This document shows, in pieces, positions 1-11,275 of a DNA stretch of 64,000 bases. Numbering within the stretch: the first letter of the stretch is position 1; each line of letters begins with the position of its first letter. The DNA is from Morinoia aosen (lineage: Eukaryota > Arthropoda > Malacostraca > Amphipoda > Talitridae). Under the pieces are notes generated by a model that saw only the letters and a program-made list of their open reading frames with translations, was not told where the DNA came from and made no database searches. The DNA is taken from the NCBI GenBank assembly GCA_030386875.1, contig CM059571.1, forward strand, positions 26,034,355-26,098,354, in the 5' to 3' direction. A program made the position numbers and the translations under genes.

Positions 1-50
1 GGCCAATTCGAGGTTGATGAGAACCGTATTCCAGCATTTCCACTAACTTA

Positions 51-164
51 TTATAGTTCCACCGAGGCTATAAGAACACACAGTTGTGCACATATTTTTC
101 GATGTCCCAAGCCTTCATTGTGGAGCTCCACAATACGCTCACGTAGGCTTTGGCTGATGTCCAT
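51..164 (-). pseudogene. Tc1-like transposase N-terminus, fragment
   Basis: From the ATG at 164 the minus strand reads MDISQSLRERIVELHNEGLG, HRKICAQL and about nine more residues before TAA TAA. LRERIVELH with the following G-x-x-x-KI is the start of the first helix-turn-helix of Tc1-like transposases, which binds the terminal repeats. The downstream part of the protein would lie off the window or has decayed. No inverted repeat can be assessed. Confidence 0.6.
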
Positions 165-1990
165 ATTTTTATCTATGCTTACGACCTATCAAAACGAAAG
201 CTGCTTTACTAATGCCACGTTATTGGAAATGAATGCTGATGAAAGGTTGATTGCCAAATAGCAAAATGTATTAGAACTTTCTGGAATAATCCTACGATAA
301 TTTTATGTATATTATAGAGAAAAAAAATCGAGGACAATAATAAACTTTCGTTCAAGTTTTTAGTCTACATGTTCCTACATATTTTCAAATTAAATGTATG
401 TAGGTTTTAGATATATTATTAATCTTTTTATGTTATTTGTTTACATGTAGTCCAATTTTCGGAATTGTACTTCATTTAGAAAGGTAGAATCTGGAGATCT
501 AATCAACGTGCTGTATTATTTTGTCCCCTACTGTAAGTCGTTATATTTTTAAGGCAGTAACAGGATGATTGCATCCAATACGTGAAACCCTAATGGTGTA
601 ATCTTCTATATAGTACGCAAATTCAAGAAAAAAGAAAGATAGATATTTATTTGTTCTAGTCATCTATGCTATTCACTTTCATGAATGATAGCATGTTTGA
701 AGGGACAGATATTTTCATATATGAAGGGGTCCATCGAATAACTAATGGAGATGACTGAGGTGTTTATTGACTGCATCAAAATTCCAGGTGATGTCGTTTT
801 TACGAAAAAAAAGAGTTGATATTGAAGCACATAAGTATACAACAAAGCAGTGAAATTGCAGTGCAACAACACTTAAGCAATACATTACCCAATTACAGCT
901 GCGAAAATTGAACTGAGACAACAAACACTCTGCGAAACAAATGAGGAATAATTTATGGGCGACAGCTACCGTGCTAGACTGTCTTCAGTAGACGAGGGTC
1001 ATTGTGCCTCGTGTGTACGAAGGAAAGAATGATGAGCAGGGTAACAGAGGGAAGACAGGGAGGTCATTAAATTCTCCTCCTCTTATCAGCACTGTCGACC
1101 CAGATTACGATTGAGTGATGTACCAAACATCGACCGACCAAAATGAATGTCATGCTAATGACTCCAGAGCAGTGCGCAAACTACTAGATTCGAGAGAATG
1201 GATACTCTCCGGACGAATTTTAGCAGAAAGTATTGAGGGCCAGCTTTCGAATTAATTTCTTATAGGAACTTTTTCAAACAAATTGACGGATACTTGTGTG
1301 AGAAAATAGTTCAAATCTAGTTACAATTACAATGCTCTTTGATTTTCTGTCTCATCGAACAGGCCACTTCGGCGTTGAGAAACTATTCATGCATTGTCAT
1401 TTTTTATGTCATGAGGAAAAATAAACACTTGCAGCCTAGATCTACGATCTCTTTTGAATTTTCTCGCCGGAAAACTATTTTGTTTTTTTATGTCTTCCAA
1501 CAGAGTTTTTGGGGATGCTGTAGAATAAAACGAGCCATGGGCAAAATGCAAGTTTAATTTTTTGACACCAATTAAAACAAATCTAATTTCAATAGTAAAA
1601 TTTAAACGCACTATGGAAAGAGTTAACGCTTGTGCTGGGCTTGTCTACCAACAAGCCTGATCCTGACACATTTGCTATTCTTGATTACCGCTCTTCTTCT
1701 AGAGTCACCTGCAGATTAAGAAAGCAAATGAGTTCTGCCGCAAATTACCAGACTCTACAGGGCTAGAGGCTTTGAGCGCTTCAGGGCTTCAGCATCAGGC
1801 AGCATCGAAAGCTTCAGCACTCGGTCACCAGGAAAGGAGGCTCCATTAGCTCTCCTTGGTTTCGGAACATCATCGTCGTTTACCTGGGACCTAGATGTAA
1901 GACATTTTCATTCATGATTCTATTTTTGTTTATTATTCTATGAAGAAAATTGGATGTCAACTATTGTGAAAATACTAACTTCTTCATAAA
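165..1990. other. AT-rich stretch, nothing recognised
   Basis: Only short overlapping frames on both strands with no domain motif. It belongs to the intron downstream of the L2 exon if the receptor gene continues beyond position 1. Confidence 0.6.
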
Positions 1991-1994
1991 CATG

Positions 1995-2300
1995 TAAGCT
2001 CTTCGTGAAGCTCCAAACCAAAGATTGGAGCCGGGGCAGCTCTGCGCTCTCGTGGCCCGGCGCGGCATGGGGAAGTTCCGGCAGCGACTTCGCGCCATTC
2101 TGTCTTCGCCTCACGCAGTGGAGGCGTCGCAGCGGCTCAGCGGCACTCATCGGCCGGCGCACGTCTCTTGAGCCCTACTGCACGGAGGAACGGCCTTCTA
2201 AGCACGTCCTTTATGGTGAGTTGGGAAGCAATTCCAGTGCGGAGTTCTCTCTCCATCTCAGTGCGTCGATTATTTTTAATAATTGCCAGTAAGAACGGAT
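1995..2300 (+). other. GC-rich block, possible unplaced exon
   Basis: About 220 bp (2000-2220) are clearly richer in GC than the flanks. The plus strand carries two long open frames here. One reads GQLCALVARRGMGKFRQRLR, then AILSSPHAVEA, and stops at TGA near 2170; the other runs to 2292 and meets a donor-like TTTATG/GTGAGTT at 2215. The minus strand is open as well. None of the frames resembles the expected L2 or FnIII parts of InR or any family I know. It could be an exon of another gene, a repeat or a CpG-rich island. Confidence 0.25.
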
Positions 2301-3660
2301 ATTATAAATTTCACTTTGGTCTGAGCCGTACATAACTTTAAGCTTTAGGCACAAATAAGCTTAAGCACTTTTGTAGCCTAGCTACCAGTTTATCTGGTTA
2401 GCTAAAAGCCATTGTTTGGGCTAATATTGTTCGGCTGCTGCAGACTCGTAAAATAGAGTTCTCTTAAATCTTTCCTAAAGTTTTGTGAGCCGCTTCAGCA
2501 TGACCTTTCAGTGTCCCTACAAGGTATAAAAATTAAATATTAAAATCGTATTTTCTCTTGAAGGTACGAGTACTGGCTCAGACTTCTTGAAGCGAGCTGG
2601 AGGAGTGCGGAGGGTAACCGCGCTGGCCCGTTGCTAAAACTCCGGGCTCCCACCGCTACGCCATCGGGGCGAACCGTGCCGGCCAAGCTCTACATTTGAT
2701 GTTCTATTCATTTTTACTGTTCGCACTTATGCTCAGTAAAATCATGGCTGCCGCATTAAGTTTTACTCCTTCGGTGACCCTTCTCCAGATTTCATTTTCA
2801 AGAGATGCACTTGCAGCGTGTATTTTTAATGCCTATTTAAGAGTTTGTCTAGAGTTTATTTATTCATTTTTTGTTAAATTAATTCTGTTTAAACAGCATT
2901 GCGACTGGGAAACCACTTAAAAATTAAATGTATTTGTGGGTATCTGCGTAAGCTAATCTGTACCCGCAGCTAGATTAGAGTCCTCATCTGGCTGACCAAA
3001 TTCGCCGCTAAATCGTCAGGTTCACCAACAAAAACGTTCAATATAAAATGCGGTAAATCATTAACATAAAGACATTGACTTACAAATTGAGCACAATTCG
3101 GATAGTGAAAGTGCCTCAAACTGAAGAAAACAAAAGTGATTAAAATGAAATTTTACGGGCTCCTTGAAAGTAAGTTGAAATTTCGGAGCTCTCGTCTATT
3201 CAAGCGTTTTTAACAGAGTCGTGTCACAGCGCGTTACGTGCGCCAACAAGAGAACTGAACTTGCAGTATGCCATTCACTACTATTTTTCAAGACAAGCTA
3301 GTATTTTCATTCTTCGTAAATTGCACAAAAACACTTCCATGCTAAATTTTTCATGTATGGATTTCACTGCCATGAGAAATTGTTCATAATCATTTATTAC
3401 TTATTTTGATTCCCGCGTAGAGTATACTTGAAAAACTAGAGTATACGCTAACTAGTGTAGACGCTAACGTAGTAACCATATTAGGAATCCACATGAGTGT
3501 TCGTAGAAGCAAGACATGACAAAAACAGTAATATAAGACTCTTCAGTAACTCAGTTCTTTTCAGGTTATTTAAGATCATCGCTAGTAGATCTCACATCAG
3601 TACATTCTTTCAGGGACGTTGTAATCACGCAACTATTGTAGTTTGAATAGATTACAGATT
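2301..3660. other. Intergenic or intronic stretch, nothing else recognised
   Basis: Apart from the possible SINE head at 2600-2690 only short unmatched frames are present. Confidence 0.55.
2600..2690 (-). repeat. Possible tRNA-derived SINE head
   Basis: On the minus strand an A-box-like TGGCGTAGCGG (2653-2663) is followed 33 nt later by a B-box-like GGTTACCCTCC (2609-2619), about the spacing of a tRNA-type polymerase III promoter. The segment is GC-rich in AT-rich surroundings. It does not fold as a full tRNA and no A-rich tail was located. Confidence 0.33.
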
Positions 3661-4000
3661 AGTTCAAGCCTCCCTAAGGCCAACTAAGATATTCCCAATA
3701 GAGAAAGGAGGAAAGCACTATTTAGTATGGAATTAAGGAAACGGGGAATCAATGCATAATGTGTGCTCTTACATTCTGCACATAGGAACAGCAAGATTGG
3801 AAAAATTAAGCAGCAAGATAAAATTTAAGGAAAAAAAATAGCTGCTGAAAAAATACACCCGTAATTCGAAAAAGCTCTGAAGATAAAAACACCCCTCCTA
3901 TTTGAAAAGGACAAAAATACCTATTCATATTCGACGAAAGAAAAGCATTTCTAACCTTCCGCTCAAGATCTCTCATTTAACTCCTGGGCGCATCAATGTT
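3661..4000 (-). repeat. Retroposed repeat family A, copy 1 (diverged)
   Basis: Shares with the copies at 8.4, 10.9, 21.8 and 52.4 kb the plus-strand landmarks AAGCCTCCCT, GAGGAAAGCACTATTTAGTA, GGAATTAAGGAAACGGGGAA and TTCTAACCTTCCGCTCA. It is the most diverged copy, with extra bases around 3765-3790. All five copies have the same orientation. Confidence 0.7.
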
Positions 4001-5021
4001 GCGGCCTGGACTTGAGACTCCCTCTCTCACTGGGACATGGAACGTCGACCCGTGCACCTAATTTATGCAAGACTGGTAACTCAAAATTTCAGCTTTGCCC
4101 ATTTGACACAGTTTGACCACTGTGATACAAAGAGGACATACGCCTTTGAATAATAATGGCTGCCGCAATAAATGAATGTATAGCTAGTTGCTTGAACCAA
4201 TGTTTCCCTGCGACTTGGCGTCCGTGATGAGAATGAAGTCAACAGAATACTTAGGACCGGATGTTCACATCATAAAAAAATCGCCTCCCGGCTTCATTCT
4301 TGACATCAAATGGTCACCGTTTTAACTTGGATAGTTTGGTGCTCTCCGAGAGTAAGATGGACTTGAGCTAGGAAGAACGAGGTGTGGGACGATTCACAGA
4401 AACAGACTGCATTGTTCTTTGCCATGCAACTAAATGACGGGAGTATCCTCATATTCGCATAAAATGTAGACTCTCATCATTATATTGCAGCGTTAAATGA
4501 ACATGTAGCTTATCAGGTATTTCTGCGCAAGACCTTACATCTCATTATAATAAATAATACAACTCCGCATCGGTTCTCCGATGTTCATTTTGCAAGGAAA
4601 AAATCTTGATTCACATCTCTTCAAATAAAAAAATTACGTCAAATTCACATAAACTCTCTTTCAGACTTCACGAAAGTTCATTTGTTTTCACTCATTTCTA
4701 TTTTCTAGGCCAACAAATAAATCTCATTCAAAAAAATTCAAACGTTAATTCAGAAACGAATAGACTTCTTAGCATTTTTGAAGCTAGCTTGAGTATAATA
4801 TGTTGTGCTTAGCTGCAATTCACATAATAATAATAATCATAAAAATTTCCTCATTATTAGTTCAGTTTTTATATTTTCCTATGCTCGTTCATTAAATCTA
4901 TAAGTACACATTTATGTAAACATTTACATCTATTCATGTGTTATCTGTCTCGAGTTACTTAACTTAAACTTGACTGCTGTAAAATTCGCAGTTCATTCTA
5001 GACGACAGTAGAGCATCATAC
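4001..5021. other. Intron downstream of the L2 exon, nothing recognised
   Basis: AT-rich with no exon match. The rest of L2 should follow in the transcript direction but is not seen here or further towards position 1. Confidence 0.5.
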
Positions 5022-5123
5022 CTGTACCAGACATTTTGACGACCATATTCTCCACCACAGTGCAGCCCTGTAGGGCTTCCGCGTCAGCAAGGCTTTTGAT
5101 TTCGAGCCCTGCGCATTGCTTCC
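5022..5123 (-). CDS. InR: InR exon: start of L2 domain
   Basis: A 102-nt exon (2 nt, 33 codons, 1 nt) after acceptor CGTGTTTCAG and before donor GGTACAG/GTATGA. It reads KQCAGLEIKS, LADAEALQGC, TVVENMVVKM, SGT. INSR has KVCEEEKKTKTID, SAQMLQGCTIFKGNLLINI at the same point: last cysteine of the cysteine-rich domain, then the LQGCT entry of L2. The first two bases (GG) require one nt from an upstream exon, while the 8.0-kb microexon ends in phase 0; at least one exon between them has not been found. The next exon (rest of L2) is not recognised in 1-5021. Confidence 0.83.
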
Positions 5124-7969
5124 CTGAAACACGAAAGGATTGTTTTATTTACAGAGGCAGTTTGTCCAACGTACGTCAGATGTCAGTTCATGCGTAAGCA
5201 TGGTATTGTTCATAAGTAGGACTCCGTCAAAGCACATACTCGTATCAGGAATGACTTCAGACAAACGTGACGTTTTTTGTCTTTGACTTGATGTTGCTAC
5301 TAAATGAAAAACTTATCAGCGGCCAACCCTTTTGTTAACTTCGGGCTCGAAAGTACTTGTTTTAGAATTTCCTTGTATAAAATGGAAAGAAATTAACTTT
5401 ACAGCATTCCATACGACAGAAGTTTCGTAGATAGTTGGCAAAAAATCCACAGAGCATCAAACGATATTAGGTGAGCAATGAATTGAATTTAGAGCGTTCT
5501 GGCTTAATTTTGTCTAAACTAACTAACACCAATATTAAAAATGATGAATAAAATGATTTCGCTATCGATTCGGGTTGAAAGTGGCAGTTTATTTTGACAA
5601 TTTGTTCAAAATATTTGGTATCACGTAATTCAGGAAATTTGATCGTCTTTTTTAGTCATGGTTTTCGATAGAATCAAATATAAAAAAAACATGAAAACCG
5701 GGAGACGGTAAGTAATTAATTGATGAATGAGAACTAAATTCAACATTTGTAAAATTGTAAGCTTTTTATTTGTATCTAAATTTTCTCAGTTAAACAAAAA
5801 AGTTCATTCAATTCGCGTGCCTAAAATACTGTTTTAAGCAAAAGTTCATTGATATATGAGCGAAGTTGGAATAAACTGTAGTTTTACGCCTCACGTTTGA
5901 CCTCATTCACAAATTTCATCCTCATTTCATCATAATGTCTTTTCAGAAGCAGACACAACCCAGGTCTAGCAAAGCTTAAATCACTTAAGAGTAGGTCCAA
6001 AGCTGTTCAAATTAAGTAAACATTTGATGTTGTAATGTTTTTCAAAAATATCAGAAGAATCAATTTCGTTGATTTCAATGAAAGCTCTTTCTTCATTATT
6101 TTTCTTACTCATTCATAGAGAAGCCATATATTACTACACGCAATCGAGCATCGCACAAGTAATGAATTTCCTGAATGAAAATATATTCAACGCCGAAAAC
6201 ACCTCGTTCTAGCACAGCACTGCCGGTTCCAAAAAAGCAAACAAATTTGCATGCATATCCTAGAAGGCGCGTTCAGTTCTTCCACAGCCAAATAAGCCCT
6301 CTGGTGATCTGGCGTCTCCCTCGTAACCCGGCCGATTCTACCGCGACCTTCCCACCCCACAGCCTGTCGCTGGCTGGTGCGCCTGCCCTGTGTGGCGCTG
6401 GGGCTTCTCACTGCGAGCGCTGCATGCGCTCTCTCTTCAATCACTGCAGCCAGCCCTAGATTCAATGGCACTGCCTCTGCACAAATCAGGCGGGTTCCCC
6501 AAAATGCTGACCTTAGCAGCCCTCAGAAAGATGATAAAGTCATTTTCTCAGAGGCATCGGGAGGTTATTTACAGAAAGACCGTAAACAAGACGCGAACTC
6601 TAACGGTATGGTATTTTAAACGGGTCGTGAAATGTGACACTGATATGTGTTAAACATATTGTAGGATGCATAAAGTTGTATGAAAAGTATCTAAATAAAT
6701 GAAATATGGCATTGCTCGAATTTTCAAGTGAAGTAAAGCTTGGCATGGAAAATACCTTGTAAAAATTCCACGTGCCATTTTTCACCTTGCATACTAAAGC
6801 GCGCTTGAAACACTCCTATAAAATTTACTGGAGCGATCAGTAAGATATTCCAAATTCTAAATCTATTATTCGAGAACACGAAGATGAAATTAATTAGCAT
6901 TTTCCTGACAATCGAGACATTTCTGAAAGATTCCCAATGAACGCGAAGCATCTAAACATAGAATGTCAGTTGTCTAGCTTTGAAAGTTCTAAATAGAGAA
7001 GCAAGAAGTGACAACGTAGCTATTGATAGCAATTTTCTTTTATTCCAGGCTCTGTGAGTTCAACACTAAGCCAATAATTAAAAAAGCCTTGATGATGCTC
7101 AAAATCATTATTAATGTCAAAGAGTATGGTTTTTTTCAATGAATAACACTTTCCATTAGTTCAACAAATATTATAAATTGATTTCATTTCTTAATAAGTT
7201 CAATTTGTTCGAAACAGCAAAATACTCAAGTTGAATTTGAAACTATAATGTGCGGTCAATAACTTTGCTAGGGCAGTTTAAGTTACTTCATGTAAGCAAT
7301 TCAGTGATTGTCCAGTCAATGAGCTTGGTGGTGCGAGTCATCAACAAATACGAGTTACATGAAAGAGCTGCACTTATCCTGTAGGCCCTCCCCTCTTGCT
7401 TACCCACTTAAACTCATGAAAGTCTAGCTGCAATTTTCTAGCACGTGAAATCGGCCGGGAAACAAAAACACAGGTAAAACCTTCAAACAGAAAACTTTTC
7501 AATCGGGAAGTCATTCCTAAGGAGAACAAATAAAATACAAAGTTTAGATGCAACGTTAAGATATAGTCAAAAGAGCTGAAGATAAAATGTCAACTCAAGG
7601 CATCTCTAATGACTCTGAAATAGACAGAGAGCACTTCGTTTAAAGTTATTTTCATTGAATGCCAGCAAGTGACGATGGTAATCATCATGAAGCATGGAAC
7701 TTATCAAAGTGCATTATAAAAAATAAACAAAAAATTAACTTTTTATCGTCACGTGCTTGCTAACTTTAAAATCACTTTGGATATTCATATACATAAATCA
7801 AGCACAACAACGAACATGGGTAGTTAATTGTATTTACATGAGTTTATTTATAAAGCGCAGCAAAAACAAAAGTTTAGTCATTAGAGCTATTTATTGAGAA
7901 ATAAAATTTTATTTTTAGAACTAAATATAAGACGTACACACCTTCAGTACACAGTCACTCTACACTCAC
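5124..7969 (-). other. Intron region that should hide one more InR exon
   Basis: Phase arithmetic demands an exon whose length leaves 1 nt over a multiple of three, expected to carry the last cysteine-rich module (INSR: CIPCEGPC). I searched both the pattern C-x2-C-x-G-x-C and GC-rich islands by eye and found no convincing candidate. The GC-rich patch at about 6290-6480 has open frames but no such cysteines on the minus strand. Otherwise the stretch is AT-rich with nothing else recognised. Confidence 0.5.
6377..6619 (+). other. 80-codon frame with a signal-peptide-like start, doubtful gene
   Basis: The frame starts MRLPCVALGLLTASAACALS, a basic residue followed by a hydrophobic run and small residues, as in a secreted protein, and continues about 60 residues with no known motif. 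It sits in a GC-rich patch inside an InR intron, on the opposite strand. Two other frames are open over much of the same bases, so chance is quite possible. No promoter or splice structure is evident. Confidence 0.15.
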
Positions 7970-8026
7970 GCACCCACCAGAGGAAGACGGCGATGACGCA
8001 GGGTTGCTGCTGCAGCTGCGACGAGC
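7970..8026 (-). CDS. InR: InR microexon: end of cysteine-rich module
   Basis: A 57-nt, 19-codon exon between acceptor CTATTTTACAG and donor GGGTGC/GTGAGTG, phase 0 on both sides. It reads ARRSCSSNPASSPSSSGGC. Joined to the previous exon it gives CPFDRMQARRSC, ten residues between cysteines against eleven in INSR (CPPNTYRFEGWRC). The Ser-rich linker ending GGC would correspond to the INSR stretch ending DGEC. The match is short, so the call leans on splice sites, phase and spacing. Because its length is a multiple of three it could be skipped without a frameshift. Confidence 0.55.
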
Positions 8027-8410
8027 CTGTAAAATAGGACATGAACGGTTCTATCACTGATATAAACTGCAGCACAAACTTAAAGCACCTTCCTGATGGG
8101 TGGCCTTGTATTTCTATGTAAATTGCCAAGGCAACACAACAAATGATCCGCTACGTCACGAGCCAACTTGGCGCGCTCTGAGCCGGCACCTTCACTTTCC
8201 TAATTGCACTCATAAAGCGGGAGGCCGTAATGGCTGCGGTGTGAACCAAACTCCTGAAGTAAGTGCCTGCTCTGCTACTGATATTGACTTACGCGCAGCC
8301 TGGCTTGCGGAATCAGCAGTGGTAAAATTCTTGGAAATTCAAGTCAGGAATTCAAATTCAATTTTAGAGAGTGAGGTAGCCAGTCAGGTAGATTAAATTA
8401 GATAAGATGT

Positions 8411-8850
8411 GAGTTTTAGCCTCGTAACCGCAACAAAGGCATTCCAAAGAGAGCAAGGTACCCTTTGGCGTGGACTTAAGGAAACGCGGAATTTATGCAT
8501 AAGGTGCACAGAAACAGAAAATTGAGAAAGAAGTAGCAGTTGGTTGCTGACGAATTGGAAAGTGACAACGAATTTGAATCGCTGCTTTCCATGCGCTACA
8601 TTTGCGTCATTCAACTAAAACTGAGCGCCGGTATCCTGCATACACCACAGATGACTGGTAACAAGAGGCAAGTCGAGGTATTCTTCATGAAACAAAATAA
8701 AATTTTAGGAAGAAAGGAGTACGTACTGAAAAACAGGACAACACTGAACCGAAAAAAGATAGTCCGTAACAAAACAGAAGAACTATTCCATTTCAACAAA
8801 AGGAATGCCTACCTAAACTTCAGCACGGGACCTCACATATTTCAAGAGTC
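8411..8850 (-). repeat. Retroposed repeat family A, copy 2, interrupted
   Basis: Landmarks in order on the plus strand are GAGTTTTAGCCT, AAGGAAACGCGGAATTTATG, CATAAGGTGCACAGAAACAG, CATGAAACAAAATAAA, ACTGAAAAACAGGACA and GTCCGTAACAAAACAGAAG. Between the AAGAAGTAG and CATGAAACAA landmarks it carries a 147-bp segment (8531-8677) absent from copies at 10.9 and 52.4 kb. Confidence 0.8.
8531..8677. repeat. 147-bp repeat B, copy 1 (inside family A copy)
   Basis: Begins AAGTAGC and ends CAAGTCGAG. It matches 9484-9630 with about nine mismatches and no gaps, including the exact block CATGCGCTACATTTGCGTCA. Because it sits inside a family A copy it looks inserted there. Confidence 0.85.
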
Positions 8851-9483
8851 AGGTAACCGAATAAAAAATCAGAAGTAACGTCTCTATGTAGATCGAACGA
8901 TTTTGATCTATCTAGTTCTAGCGTGAAATTTAAAATTCTATGGAGGTACAGTCTGCTATTTGGCATATTATTGGTAAATCGAACCTCATTCCACACCACG
9001 TCGACTAGCGTATGACAATAATAAATTTGGACTTTTATGAAACTGAAACAATTCATCACAATGTCGAAATACACTCATTCCGCGCGACCAAAAAACTTTT
9101 CTGTTCTTCGACTATAATTTCAGTGGCAGATTTAATGAGAAATGTTTTTCATTACAAAAATGAAAATAAAGCCAATGATGAAAAGCGGCTGTCAAATGGA
9201 AGATAAAAACACATCGCTGAGAGGTGCTAATGAGAACAAACGAGAGCGGAGCAACTCCTGGCAGCAGAGTTAATTAATTTGATGAAAGCGGCATTGAGGG
9301 AGCAAACGCAGCCCATTTTGCTCTAATTTGCCGCATTCCAGGCATTGCTCATCAGAAAACAGATACGGTATCATCTAACTTCAAACTTCATTACCGAGAC
9401 AAGGAAGCGAGACTAGCTTATGCCGGCAATGCCGCCCAACTTAAATGAGCTCGGTCTCTGCGAGACAAGCAACAACATGAAAT
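8851..9483. other. Intron, nothing recognised
   Basis: Unmatched AT-rich sequence between the two copies of repeat B. Confidence 0.5.
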
Positions 9484-9630
9484 AAGTAGCTGTTGGCTGC
9501 TGACGAATTGGAAAGTGGTAGCGAATTTGAAGCGCTGCTTCCCATGCGCTACATTTGCGTCATTCAACTAAAACTGAGCGCCGGTATCCTGCATACACCA
9601 CAGATGACTGGTATCAGGAGGCAAGTCGAG
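9484..9630. repeat. 147-bp repeat B, copy 2
   Basis: Direct repeat of 8531-8677, 806 bp away, same length. The flanks are unrelated to family A. Neither copy shows obvious inverted ends or a target duplication. Confidence 0.85.
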
Positions 9631-10947
9631 TTGTGCTTTGCTTTTCCTTGTTGAGTGAATATCGAAACAATTTTTCAGATATTTTGAATATCTTACTAAT
9701 TTTCACGTTATCGACAGCTTAAAACCAGGACTGACAAAACTGATTTTCCTGACTGAAACTGAACGTTTGCGATGAGTGTCTTCCGAATCTCTATCGACGT
9801 TTACAAAGGCGATATCGACAATGCCGTCAGTCTCTACAGGAAAAATTTCCTTCCGATATACCAAGAAACGTCAATTTTCCCTCTGAAGCTACTGCAATAT
9901 TATTATAGATAAAAATAGTCTCTTAAATCCAATGAACAAAAGCATTGTTTAATCATTTGGAAAGAAAATTGAATATTGTATTGGCGTTAAGAGTTTATCT
10001 TTAAGATCATTTTTCAAAATTATTAAAAAAAATTCTAGCTAGAGTAGATGTAATTTACACTGGAAATTCCATCTACCAAAAACAAGGCTCCCAGTGAGAC
10101 GCCAAAGCTTAGTTAAAATGATTTTATCGGAGATCATTTAAACCATTTCTAATGGTGCCGAAATTAACCTCAGTTTCATTTCATTCCTATTTCATCACAT
10201 CTGGAGAACGAACCCCATGCTGAAATTTTTCCTGTATAAGAGCATTAAGTTATCACTTAGTACATTATAAACCATGAAAGTACTAATTAGTAGGAGCAAA
10301 TGGGGCTCATAATTGAATTAACTTTTTCATTAATATCAAGCTTTCAATAAAAAAAATTTTGAGTGAATAAACTCTACGGAAAATAAACCTAATATTTAAA
10401 TTACAAATTAGGGAAATAATTATGCAGATCTCATCAAATGAAGTCTTTGTGTATGTAAAAATGAATGGAAAAGGTTGATTTGATGCACGTCATCGCATAT
10501 ATATATATATATATATAAACTAATAAGAACTTGGGCTTCTTTGCACTAAAACAGTCGGTCACTGCTCTCAAATTTTTAAATTTTATACACTTTTTGTTAT
10601 TTTTTTCAATTTTTATTAAATCTTTTTACTAATAATACTTTTTTCCTAACTCTTTGAGCAAAACGATAGGATATGATAGAAAATTAACCTACATTATATT
10701 TTTCAATTATTATTGTACACATAAGGATCTGTATAGCAGAAATACTTGATTATTTTCGTTATACGTACGTTATGTCATACCTTACGACCACTCAAAGAAA
10801 TCACAAACGTATTTGGTCTTCTAATAACGCACTTTGAAACTGATTTATTTGGAAGTTTTAATCCTGAATCGATGTTGCCTTCATTGGTCATTTTTCAGAC
10901 AACGATAGCCATGTGGTGTCTATTGGTAAACCAAATAGTTCATGGTG
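9631..10947. other. Intron, very AT-rich, one AT microsatellite
   Basis: No exon or element seen. A run of TA dinucleotides lies at about 10497-10517. Confidence 0.55.
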
Positions 10948-11275
10948 AATTATTATTATTATTATATAAGAAAGTTTTAGCCTCCCTTAATTGAACGACA
11001 GATGTTCTAAGAGAGGAAGGAGGAAGGCACCATTTAGTATGGAGTTGAGGGAACGCGGAATCTATGCACAAGGTGCACAGAAACAGGAAGCTAAGAAAGA
11101 AGTTCATGAAACAAAGAAAAGTTGAAGAAGAAAGTAGTAGGTGCTGAAAAACAGAACAGCAGTGAACCGAAAAAAGATGGTTCGTAACAAAACAAAAGCC
11201 TATTCTATTTCAGCAAAAGGAAGCCTGCCTAGCCCTTAGCTCAGGCACTCACATAGTCCCCCTGGGAGCGCTAAT
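10948..11275 (-). repeat. Retroposed repeat family A, copy 3, with (AAT)n tail
   Basis: On the plus strand it begins with (ATT)n at 10949-10964 followed by ATAAGAAAGTTTTAGCCTCC; read on the minus strand that is a 3' end followed by an AAT microsatellite tail, as in many non-LTR elements and their SINEs. Internal landmarks include GGCACCATTTAGTATGGAGT and GGAATCTATGCACAAGGTGC. It ends near CCCCCTGGGAGCGC. Confidence 0.82.

Noticed and set aside
2600-2690. Functional tRNA gene
   Set aside because: A- and B-box-like words only; no cloverleaf with paired acceptor stem.
6290-6480. GC-rich patch as the missing InR exon
   Set aside because: Minus-strand frames lack the C-x2-C-x-G-x-C pattern and suitable phase; no good acceptor/donor pair of length 3n+1 was found.
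10497-10517. (TA)n run
   Set aside because: Ordinary short microsatellite.
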